Under the pieces are notes generated by a model. It did no database searches. It worked only from the letters and a program-made list of their open reading frames with translations, and was not told where the DNA came from. DNA of 12,123 bases, taken from Kiritimatiellia bacterium. Its GTDB lineage: Bacteria > Verrucomicrobiota > Kiritimatiellia > RFP12 > UBA1067. The position numbers and the translations under genes are program-made. Positions 1-7,324 of this stretch are shown piece after piece. The DNA lies in contig JAKSOY010000133.1 of NCBI GenBank assembly GCA_024405255.1, positions 1 through 12,123 on the forward strand, given 5' to 3'. The number at the start of each line of letters is the position of its first letter. Within the stretch, counting starts at the first letter, position 1.

Positions 1-167
1 GGGTTTTTGATTGTGAATACCTGACGAAAGATCCCTATTGGGCCAAATTGAAGTCTCCTGCATTCTTTCGTCAGGTTCGTGCTGAGTGTGGAACGCTCTG
101 CTGGCCTGAAGACATTGATGTCGCTCCCGAGTCAGTTTGGGAGGACGCCTCCCGTATGCAGGTGTAA
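1..167 (+). CDS. DUF2442 domain protein, C-terminal fragment
   Basis: The gene is cut by the left edge of the window. It reads in the frame beginning at base 3 and stops at TAA 165-167, giving 54 residues. The fragment contains FRQVRAECGTLCWPEDIDVA followed by PESVW. This matches the end of DUF2442 proteins, where an F-x-x-V-R stretch leads to a T-x-x-W-P-x-x-x-D-I-A-P-E-x-x-x motif. DUF2442 proteins are small (about 80-100 residues) and often lie beside DUF4160 genes in pairs suspected of toxin-antitoxin-like behaviour, but no molecular function is settled. The partner gene, if there is one, lies outside the window. A possible terminator at 200-232 separates this gene from the downstream locus, so I regard it as an unrelated neighbour. 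The family call is from remembered motif similarity only. Confidence 0.75.
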   Translation, partial: VFDCEYLTKDPYWAKLKSPAFFRQVRAECGTLCWPEDIDVAPESVWEDASRMQV

Positions 168-199
168 CCCACTTCGCACATCTCGCACGCAACCACGAT

Positions 200-232
200 G
201 ACGCACGGAATCGCTCCGCGCGTCTTTCATTT
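200..232 (+). terminator. Possible intrinsic terminator after the DUF2442 gene
   Basis: The arms GACGCACGGA (200-209) and TCCGCGCGTC (215-224) form a 10-bp GC-rich stem with a single A-C mismatch and the 5-nt loop ATCGC. TTTCATTT (225-232) follows at once. The hairpin starts 32 nt after the upstream stop codon, so it suits transcription termination between the two units. The T-tract is interrupted, so efficiency is uncertain. It could instead be a hairpin in the 5' leader of the next transcript, since no promoter position is known. Confidence 0.5.
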
Positions 233-300
233 CCCAGACTCCATCGCCATCTGTCATCGGTCGTCAGTCGGCTTGTCGGTACGAAACAGAAACGAAAACA

Positions 301-308
301 AGGAAAGG
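301..308 (+). promoter_or_regulatory. Shine-Dalgarno site that sets the LamG gene start at 318
   Basis: AGGAAAGG lies 9 nt before the ATG at 318 but directly abuts the in-frame ATG at 309, leaving no spacer for that one. The start at 318 also gives a compact signal peptide. The more upstream in-frame ATG at 198 sits next to the hairpin at 200-224 and would add 40 residues with no resemblance to a signal peptide, so it is not preferred. I see no convincing -35/-10 pair between 233 and 300. Confidence 0.65.
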
Positions 309-317
309 ATGTCAGGA

Positions 318-2909
318 ATGACAAACGCAGTTCGGAAGGGTTGGTTCGGCAGAAGGTTCCTGCTGGCGGTGGCGGCTTGTGCCGCGGTGTTGGGAGTTGG
401 TGCGGCGACGCCGACGGACGATGACATCTTCTCGCCGGAGGGTTACACATTCCTCCAGTATCTCGAATCGGACGGAACGGCCTATATCGACACCGACGTG
501 ACGATGACATCCGCCGATGGTGTCGAGATGGCGTTCATGATTCTCTCGGCGCCATCAGCGGCGACGGGCGTCTTCGGATCCCGGTCGGGTGCCGGCCAGG
601 CTAACATCACCATCAGTTACGACGCCAGCAAGATCATCGAGGACTTCAACAACGCGTCGTCGTATAATGATTATCGTCTGACTTCGCAAAATTTGAATCT
701 TGAAAGCGTGACATATGTCAAGAATTTCGCGCAAGACCGCTGGTATGCAACCTCGGCTGAGGCTGCGGGAGCGAAGAAGGGCAAGGCCTGGACGGGTGCG
801 GCGTTCAATTGCCCTGGCACTGCCCAGATCTTCGGCATCCAGAACACGACTTGGCCCAAGGCCCGGATTCGGCTCGGGTATTGCCGTATTTTCACGAATG
901 ACATGCTGCGCTGCAACTACATTCCCGCGCGGCGTGATGACGGTGTCCTCGGGCTCTACGACACAGTCAACAAGGAATTCAAGACGAACGAGGCCGCAAC
1001 GGGGTCGTTTACAGCCGGTCCGGCGTCTCGCTACCGTCAGGTGGAGTGGATCGCCGCAAACGGAACGCAGTGGATCGACACGGGCGTCAAGATGAAAAGC
1101 GGTGATTCCTTCGACATCCAGTTTTGTCCGACTGCGACAGCCTCCGATCTCTATTATGCCATGTTCGGTGCGCGCGAATCGGCTACAGCCAATAACATCT
1201 CTGCATTTTACACCAAGCGCTACATCTATTCTGATTACAACAACAGTGACACGACCGGTACCCGCCTGACAAGCGATGACGTATCGGAAACGCGAGATAA
1301 GGACATTCGGATTATTGGCGGAAGCGACCTTCGGCAAATCACACTCGGCTCCGCCGCGCCGAAGAAGTCCGAGACACCAATAGCGGATGACATTGCGTGC
1401 GGGCAGAGCGCGGCCCTCTTCGCGATGAACGGCGCTCCCGACAACTGGAAAAAGGCGACGGCGCGGCTTTACGGCTGCACGATTCAGCGGGACGGGGCTC
1501 CGATTCGCGCGTTCGTTCCGGTCGTGCGCACATGGGACGGCGTTGGTGAAGTGTTTGATACCGTGGACAGATCGGACTACGACACGCGTTCATATGGGGC
1601 GCATCTGACGGCGTCCGATAAGAACTGGATCGTGGTTGCTTCGGATCCGTCCTTCCCGGGGGAGTTCCTCCCGTCGGGTTTGGGACGGAACTCGGGCCTT
1701 GCCATTGGGGAGGAGGTGACTTTTTCCTGTTCGGCGACAATTGCGAGCGCGGCGGGCGAAACCGTCGGGACCTGCAAGGGCTGGAGTTTCGAGCGGACGG
1801 ACGGCACTGTGTCGGAGGGCGAGGGCGCGAGCATGACGATGACACTGGCGCAGAGTGGACTTTACGGCAAGTTGACATGGCGCTACAAGGCAAAGACGGC
1901 GAGGTTCCGCAGCCAACTGACGATAGCCTCCGACGCGGTCTCGTTCTCTGCGGGTGAAGTCGCGCCGGAGGGCATTCCGGTCCTGGTGAGGATTTCCGAG
2001 TCGCGCATTTCGGGATTCCGGTACGCCTCGTCGTGCTTCACGGACGGACGTGACATCTTCTTCGCGACGGATCGGTCCGGCGCAAACGTGATTCCGCACG
2101 AGATCGACACGTGGAATCCAGACGGCGAATCGCTCGTCTGGGTGAAGATGCCGCGGGCCGAGCCGGGACAGTCCATCTACATGCTCTGGGGCGGTGTCGG
2201 CAAGGTGGTCGATCCAACGCTGGTCTGGAGTGCGTATGCCGCCGTGTGGCACATGAACGACGGACTCGCTGATGCGACGGGGAAGGGCCATGACGCCATT
2301 CGCAAGGCCGGTTCGTCCGAAAACGAGGGTGGTGTTCTCGGTGTTTGCCAGAAGAACGGCAATCTGTCCGCGCCATCGGTTTTCGGTTCGCTGACCGATG
2401 CGTCGAAGGTGACAGTCAGCGGCTGGTTTATCGAGAAGGAAACGGTTGTCCGCCGCCTGATCAGCACGAAGACCGCTGCAACGGACGATGGCCTGGAGCT
2501 GATCCATCAGGGCGACGCCAAGAACCTGATGATGAGGGGTTCCGGAAGCACGAGACAGATAACTTTTACGATGAAGACTGGTCTGACGGACGGCAACTGG
2601 AAGAACTATGCGGCGGTCTTCGACGGCACGACTGGAAAGCTGTATGGAAACGGTTCCCTTAAGACGTCAGGTACGGTCAGTGCCGTGGTCGCGTCAGATG
2701 GCAACATCGGTCTTGGCGGATTTGGCGGCAGCAATCCGGATTCGGGAGGCACGATTGGCGACGGTCTGTTTGACGAGTGCCGCGTGTACGACGGCGTTGC
2801 GCCGGCCGGCTGGCTGAAGGTCGAATACGCGACCGTGGCGAAGGACGGGTTCTTTACCTACGGTTCGGCAAGACTGGTTGGGCAGGGGCTCATTATTGTC
2901 GTCGAATAA
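318..2909 (+). CDS. Exported LamG/DUF2341 surface protein
   Basis: An 863-residue secreted protein, probably at the cell surface or in the periplasm, with a likely glycan-binding or adhesive role; no catalytic motif was recognised. Residues 1-30 form a signal peptide: R/K-rich start, hydrophobic core LLAVAACAAVLGV, cleavage near G-A-A. Residues about 42-235 and 239-430 are two related modules. Each opens with an aromatic, then E-or-Q-x-I/L, then an N/D-G-T-x-x-I-D-T-D/G core, and ends with a D-T-V segment. Residues about 440-528 look like a beta-sandwich with a C-x-G-W core. Residues about 530-640 resemble DUF2341, and 640-845 a LamG/concanavalin-like fold containing VWHMNDG, GLTDGNWKNYAAVFDG and DECRVYDG. 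This architecture is common in Kiritimatiellota and Lentisphaerota. The stop TAA is followed directly by the ATG of the next gene in the same frame. The start at 318 is chosen from its ribosome site and the signal peptide. Confidence 0.8.
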   Translation: MTNAVRKGWFGRRFLLAVAACAAVLGVGAATPTDDDIFSPEGYTFLQYLESDGTAYIDTDVTMTSADGVEMAFMILSAPSAATGVFGSRSGAGQANITISYDASKIIEDFNNASSYNDYRLTSQNLNLESVTYVKNFAQDRWYATSAEAAGAKKGKAWTGAAFNCPGTAQIFGIQNTTWPKARIRLGYCRIFTNDMLRCNYIPARRDDGVLGLYDTVNKEFKTNEAATGSFTAGPASRYRQVEWIAANGTQWIDTGVKMKSGDSFDIQFCPTATASDLYYAMFGARESATANNISAFYTKRYIYSDYNNSDTTGTRLTSDDVSETRDKDIRIIGGSDLRQITLGSAAPKKSETPIADDIACGQSAALFAMNGAPDNWKKATARLYGCTIQRDGAPIRAFVPVVRTWDGVGEVFDTVDRSDYDTRSYGAHLTASDKNWIVVASDPSFPGEFLPSGLGRNSGLAIGEEVTFSCSATIASAAGETVGTCKGWSFERTDGTVSEGEGASMTMTLAQSGLYGKLTWRYKAKTARFRSQLTIASDAVSFSAGEVAPEGIPVLVRISESRISGFRYASSCFTDGRDIFFATDRSGANVIPHEIDTWNPDGESLVWVKMPRAEPGQSIYMLWGGVGKVVDPTLVWSAYAAVWHMNDGLADATGKGHDAIRKAGSSENEGGVLGVCQKNGNLSAPSVFGSLTDASKVTVSGWFIEKETVVRRLISTKTAATDDGLELIHQGDAKNLMMRGSGSTRQITFTMKTGLTDGNWKNYAAVFDGTTGKLYGNGSLKTSGTVSAVVASDGNIGLGGFGGSNPDSGGTIGDGLFDECRVYDGVAPAGWLKVEYATVAKDGFFTYGSARLVGQGLIIVVE

Positions 2910-5684
2910 ATGGTAGCGTTCGTCCTGATTGCCGCTGCGCTATTCGTCGAGGCGGAGAGCTTTGAGAATACCGGTGGCTGGGTGACGGATTCCGCGTCCG
3001 TGCGCCAGATGGGGTCTGCCTATCTGATGGCGCACGGGTACGGACGTCCGGTCGCGGACGCGACGACGACGCTGGAGATTCCCGAAGACGGGGTGTACAC
3101 CGTCTGGGCGCGGACGCGGAATTGGAACGCCGAGTGGACAAAGGGCGCGGCGGGACTATTTCAGGTGAAGATCGGTGATTTCGTTTCGCGGAATCTGGGC
3201 TCGGGCTCTAAGGCGTGGCAATGGGAACGTCTCGGAACCGTGGCGCTCAAGAAGGGCGGGACTTCTGCGGTGCTCCATGATCTCACGGGGTTTAACGGAC
3301 GATGCGATGCGATTTTTCTTTCGACGGATCCGCAGGCAAAGCCGGAGCGGCCTGAGGTTGTTGTTGACGACAAGGGCCGTTATGATCTAATTGTTGTTGG
3401 AGGTGGTGTGCCGGGTGTCTGCGCTGCGGTGAGCGCGGGCCGCTACGGGCTTAAGGTCCTCTTGCTGCAGGATCGGGACAAACTTGGCGGAGTCAACTCA
3501 TCCGAGGTCCGCGTGTCAATGGGGGGAATGATTCACAAAGGGACATATCCACGGCTTGGCCAGATTGTCGAGGAAATTCAACCTGCGTTCGGTTCAGGCA
3601 AGACCTATCCTGCGGAGTATTACGAAGACGCTCGCAAGGAGATTGTCGTCACACGCCCCGGCTCGAATGTCGATTTACGTTGTCGGCAGCATGTCTACCG
3701 GGTGGAGACGGACTCGAAGGCGACAAATCGCATTGCCGCAGTTGTGGCACTTAACACACGCACGGGGGTGCGGACTCGCTATCGGGCACCACTTTTCGTG
3801 GACGCGACCGGCGACGCCGTCCTTGCGCGGCAGGCAGGATGTGAGACGATGTATGGAAGGGACGCTCAGTCGCGCTTCGGCGAGCCGAATGCGCCGCTGC
3901 GTGCCGACCGTCAGGTGATGGGCCACACCGTCGTCTGGTATGCGAAGAACCGTGGTGAACCGCGCGAATTTCCGAACATTGCCGCGTGGGCCCTTCCTGG
4001 CTTCAACGAGAAGACGGCCTATCATGTGATGCATGGCGACTGGGAGCAGGAGACGGGGCAGTTTCGTGATATGGCGGATGACACGGAGGCGATTCGTGAC
4101 TACGGACTCCTGACGATTTTCTCGAACTGGAATTTCGTTAAGAATCTTTCATCGCGTAAGGGCGAGTTCGTGAATGCCGAGATTGACTGGATGAGCCCGA
4201 TCGGCGGCAAACGCGAGAGCTATCGCGTCGTTGGCGATCTTGTGCTGACGCAGAATGACATCGAGAAGAAGATCATGTATGACGATAGGACGGCGTGTGT
4301 TTCATGGAATATGGATTTCCATGTGCCGGATCCGGCGAATGTCGCGGCGTTCAACGAACCCTTCCGTACGTGCGCGTATCACCGTCACTGCTATGGACCC
4401 TATGACGGAATGCCATATCGCTGTCTCTATGCGCGTGATTGTGCGAACCTATTCCTCGCGGGACGTCATATCAGTTGTTCTCATGCGGCATTTGCGATGG
4501 TGCGCGTGATGCGTCCCCTCGGCATGTTCGGCGAGGTCGTCGGTATGGCGGCGAAGATTTGCCGGGACTTCAGAACGACGCCGCGCGGTGTTTACACGGA
4601 TCACTTGGGGAAGCTCAAGAAGATGATGAAGGAGGGTGTTCCTCCGCCGTCTCTTTCGCATGCTGGAGGAACGGCGGGGGATTACGAGGGCTTCCACTTC
4701 AAGGAAATCGGGCATTTCCCGATCTATCCGAATCCTAAGAGACTGAGTGGTGACGAAGTCGCTCGTATTTCGGCATTGGACACTAACTTTCGCCACGAGC
4801 CGAAACAGCTTGCTGACATTCGTCTCGCGCATCGCAGATTTGTTTTGGCTGATGAGTCTCGTGCTCGGTTGCATTATTGGGATTCCTCTGATTCCAATGC
4901 TTGTTTCTCGGTTGAGGTTGCCAAACCAGTTTGGGATTTGAAATCCGTTGGTGACGAACGCTATCGCATCGTTTGTCATGGTGGATTCATGGTTGTCGAC
5001 CTCAAGGAACAGAAAATCGTGGACAAGTTCATCGACAAGGCGATTTTCCCTGATGGTGTGGCGACTGCGGTCTGTGACATCCCTGATGGTGGATTTCTTG
5101 TCTCCTGTCGGACTTTTGGGAAAGAGAAGGCGATTCTCATTAAGGAACTGACGCCAGAGCGCAAGCTTAAACGCGTTGTTCGCTTTGACGGCTATTGGAA
5201 CCCTCGCTCAATGGTTCGCCTTGAAAATGGAGATGTGCTGCTGGCGCATGAGAAAGGTTTCTTGCTTGCTCGCTTGCCATCCGAAGGTACGCATGGAGAA
5301 GTGCTGCGTAATTATCCGCAACCCTCAGGTCGCAATCTTTTTTCGGTTATTCCTGATCGGGCGGGGACGGGTTACTGGGCAGGGACTGGTTATGGTGCGG
5401 AACTCGTCCATTATGCGCAGAGTGGAGACATCCTGTCGGTCTGGAAAGCCAAACAACGCGCCGGCCTTGTGAACTATTTCTATGGGCAGGCCGAGGAGAT
5501 GGCGAACGGCCATGTCTACCAGTGCAACTGGACGGGACATGGTGGGAACGATAGTGAGAAGGGCTGGCAGGTTGTTGAGTTTGACGCGGAGGGCAATTCG
5601 ATCTGGCATCTGTATGATCCGGACCGCTTTGGTTCCGTTTCAGGGATTGTTGTCTTGGACGCGCCTGGGAAGGACGAAAGATGA
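2910..5684 (+). CDS. FAD-dependent oxidoreductase with N-terminal CBM-like and C-terminal beta-propeller-like domains
   Basis: A 924-residue flavoprotein, probably exported. Residues 1-17 are a hydrophobic leader with no basic residue (MVAFVLIAAALFVEAESF), weaker than a normal signal peptide. Residues about 14-140 look like a carbohydrate-binding beta-sandwich (E-A-E-S-F start, YTVWARTRNW core). Residues about 158-590 are the FAD module of the PF12831 (FAD_oxidored) type. It shows the dinucleotide motif G164-x-G166-x-x-G169, an L-G-G-V-N-S-S-E stretch, the second flavin motif FVDATGD at 296-302, and a late AGRHISCSHAAFAMVRVMRP segment typical of the family. Residues about 640-924 contain repeated short strands with D-G-G-F-L-V, E-N-G-D-V-L and A-N-G-H-V-Y turns, read as a beta-propeller. 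Substrate is unknown; oxidation of a sugar or uronide fits the neighbours. The gene starts right after the upstream TAA and ends in a 4-nt ATGA overlap with the next gene. Confidence 0.82.
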   Translation: MVAFVLIAAALFVEAESFENTGGWVTDSASVRQMGSAYLMAHGYGRPVADATTTLEIPEDGVYTVWARTRNWNAEWTKGAAGLFQVKIGDFVSRNLGSGSKAWQWERLGTVALKKGGTSAVLHDLTGFNGRCDAIFLSTDPQAKPERPEVVVDDKGRYDLIVVGGGVPGVCAAVSAGRYGLKVLLLQDRDKLGGVNSSEVRVSMGGMIHKGTYPRLGQIVEEIQPAFGSGKTYPAEYYEDARKEIVVTRPGSNVDLRCRQHVYRVETDSKATNRIAAVVALNTRTGVRTRYRAPLFVDATGDAVLARQAGCETMYGRDAQSRFGEPNAPLRADRQVMGHTVVWYAKNRGEPREFPNIAAWALPGFNEKTAYHVMHGDWEQETGQFRDMADDTEAIRDYGLLTIFSNWNFVKNLSSRKGEFVNAEIDWMSPIGGKRESYRVVGDLVLTQNDIEKKIMYDDRTACVSWNMDFHVPDPANVAAFNEPFRTCAYHRHCYGPYDGMPYRCLYARDCANLFLAGRHISCSHAAFAMVRVMRPLGMFGEVVGMAAKICRDFRTTPRGVYTDHLGKLKKMMKEGVPPPSLSHAGGTAGDYEGFHFKEIGHFPIYPNPKRLSGDEVARISALDTNFRHEPKQLADIRLAHRRFVLADESRARLHYWDSSDSNACFSVEVAKPVWDLKSVGDERYRIVCHGGFMVVDLKEQKIVDKFIDKAIFPDGVATAVCDIPDGGFLVSCRTFGKEKAILIKELTPERKLKRVVRFDGYWNPRSMVRLENGDVLLAHEKGFLLARLPSEGTHGEVLRNYPQPSGRNLFSVIPDRAGTGYWAGTGYGAELVHYAQSGDILSVWKAKQRAGLVNYFYGQAEEMANGHVYQCNWTGHGGNDSEKGWQVVEFDAEGNSIWHLYDPDRFGSVSGIVVLDAPGKDER

Positions 5685-6520
5685 AGACAATGAATGCCTT
5701 GGCGCTTACGGTGGCACTGTCGGTCGCGGGCGCGTTTGCGGGAGAAACAAATCTTTTACAAGAGGTGGCCGGACGACTGTCGGTTTCGGCGTATGCTGAC
5801 GTTGAAAGCGCCTATTGGGCGCGTGGCGCAATCGTGGATAAGAATCCCTACTCGGCACAGTTTGTTGAATTTGATTCCGACCTTGCGCCGTTCGGGCGCA
5901 TCGGCTGTTATGCTTGGAGCGTCTCGTCGATGTCGAGGAAGGGCCAGGCGGCCAGCCGACAGAACTTTTACAACGAAGTGGACTATTCGGGCTACTACGG
6001 ATATGCCCTCGAGATCGCCGAGGGCTGGGCGCTTGATACGACCATTGGTCCGAAATGGGTTACCCTGCCTGGATACAGTCCGCACGCATCGACGATCCAC
6101 GAATGGAATCTCGGACAGGCGCTGAAGAATCCGTATGTGACCCCGTATTATCTGATGCGACGAGCCTATCGTCCGGGTGACTGGTGCTATTGGGACGTGG
6201 GACTCACCCGGAGCTGGAAACTGATTGAGGGACTGATGCTGACAGTCACGGGCTTTGGCGAGCTCGGCGACTCGCGTCATTTCATGGCACAGTACGGGCC
6301 GCATCCTGGCGGAAGCGGTCGATATTCGAACGGGCTGATGGCACTCAATCTGATGGTGCGTCTGGACTACTCTGTCACGGATGTGCTGGGAATGTTCGCC
6401 TTCGTCCACCAGTTTGACGTGGTGAGTTCGGATGCGCGCGATGCGCTTGACGCTAACACGAGGCCTGAGTCTCTGAAGGACCTGACAAGGTTCGGCATCG
6501 GTCTCACATTGAAGTTTTGA
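5681..6520 (+). CDS. Outer-membrane beta-barrel candidate
   Basis: A 279-residue protein with a clear signal peptide (K2, hydrophobic core to A20, cleavage after A-F-A). The rest is rich in aromatic and alternating polar/hydrophobic strands, such as GYALEIAEGWALDTTIGPKW, WDVGLTRSWKLIEGLMLTVT and MALNLMVRLDYSVTDVL. It ends in GIGLTLKF, and a terminal phenylalanine after a strand is the usual outer-membrane insertion signal. These traits suggest a small barrel of perhaps 10-12 strands, by eye only. I do not recognise a named family. In a glycan-degradation locus without SusC/D it could act as a porin for released oligosaccharides or as a structural outer-membrane protein. It overlaps the flavoprotein gene by ATGA, and AAGGA (5670-5674) lies 6 nt before its start, so translation is probably coupled. 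Confidence 0.6.
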   Translation: MKTMNALALTVALSVAGAFAGETNLLQEVAGRLSVSAYADVESAYWARGAIVDKNPYSAQFVEFDSDLAPFGRIGCYAWSVSSMSRKGQAASRQNFYNEVDYSGYYGYALEIAEGWALDTTIGPKWVTLPGYSPHASTIHEWNLGQALKNPYVTPYYLMRRAYRPGDWCYWDVGLTRSWKLIEGLMLTVTGFGELGDSRHFMAQYGPHPGGSGRYSNGLMALNLMVRLDYSVTDVLGMFAFVHQFDVVSSDARDALDANTRPESLKDLTRFGIGLTLKF

Positions 6521-6533
6521 CAGGAGATTGTGA

Positions 6534-7271
6534 ATGTTGCAGACTGGTAATGCGGATTTAAGAGGCAAGAAAGCGATTGTTACTGGAGGAGGTTCCGGTT
6601 ATGGCAAGGGCATCGCTGCGGCGATTGCCGCGTCTGGCGCGACGGTTTGGATTACAGGACGAACCCGCGAGAAACTGGAAGACGCTGCGCGGGAGATCGG
6701 GGCGAAAGCGATTGTCGCTGATGTGACGTGCGGCGCAGATTGGAACCGTGTGTTTGCCGAAGCCGGAGACATCGATGTGCTTGTGAACAATGCAGGGTTC
6801 GGCGGGCGTATCGTGCCGCTTGCCGAACAGGATGACGGCGGGATTGCCGCGGTCATCGCGGCGAATCTCACGGGTGCAATTCTCGGATCGGTTCGTGCCG
6901 CGCGGACGATGGCAAAACGGGGAAAGGGCGTGATTGTTAATATTTCATCCGTTTGCGCTTTGCATGCTTGGCCCGGGTGGAGTGTCTATACGGCGGCGAA
7001 GGCCGGCCTTCTCAAGTTCAGTCATGCTCTTCACACGGAGATGCGTTCGTATGGCGTGAAGGTAATGTGCGTCATTCCGTCTTGGGGGAAGACCGATTTT
7101 AATCGCGCGGCCGGCATCTCTGGCGCGTCAGAGGATCCGTCTCTCGCTGCCAAGTGCATGTCACCCGAACAGATGGGCGAGCTGATCCTCGGGCTTATTC
7201 GACTGCCATCCGAGCTTACTGTCCCAGAAGTGACGATTCAGCCGATGGCGCAAGATATAGTGCCTATGTAA
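6534..7271 (+). CDS. Short-chain dehydrogenase/reductase (classical SDR)
   Basis: A 245-residue cytoplasmic NAD(P)-dependent oxidoreductase without a signal peptide, at the normal length for classical SDRs. The Rossmann motif T17-G18-G19-G20-S21-G22-Y23-G24 matches TGxxxGxG. NNAG stands at 85-88 and the catalytic tetrad is N111, S139, Y152 and K156. R43 after the second strand (T-G-R) suggests NADP(H). The ending QPMAQDIVPM resembles the SDR group that acts on small 3-hydroxy acids, serine or aldehydes, so the substrate cannot be fixed. Some bacterial L-fucose and L-rhamnose dehydrogenases are SDRs, so oxidation of sugar released by the adjacent GH29 and GH106 enzymes is a reasonable hypothesis. 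AGGAG (6522-6526) lies 7 nt before the ATG. The TAA overlaps an in-frame ATG of the next gene by one base. Confidence 0.9.
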   Translation: MLQTGNADLRGKKAIVTGGGSGYGKGIAAAIAASGATVWITGRTREKLEDAAREIGAKAIVADVTCGADWNRVFAEAGDIDVLVNNAGFGGRIVPLAEQDDGGIAAVIAANLTGAILGSVRAARTMAKRGKGVIVNISSVCALHAWPGWSVYTAAKAGLLKFSHALHTEMRSYGVKVMCVIPSWGKTDFNRAAGISGASEDPSLAAKCMSPEQMGELILGLIRLPSELTVPEVTIQPMAQDIVPM

Positions 7272-7324
7272 TGAAGCAGAGGAATTGTCGAGAACTAGTG
7301 AGCATGAGAAGGTCTCAATGTGAA

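Noticed and set aside
233..300. Possible sigma-70 promoter ahead of the operon (TTGTCG at 273-278)
   Set aside because: No acceptable -10 hexamer lies 16-18 nt downstream, so I do not annotate it.
198..317. Upstream in-frame ATG (198) as the start of the LamG gene
   Set aside because: It sits beside the terminator-like hairpin, and the extra 40 residues do not resemble a signal peptide, whereas 318 has a well-spaced AGGAAAGG.
1590..2507. Minus-strand open frame of about 305 codons opposite the LamG gene
   Set aside because: The plus-strand protein has coherent LamG/DUF2341 motifs, while the antisense translation looks like compositional shadow.
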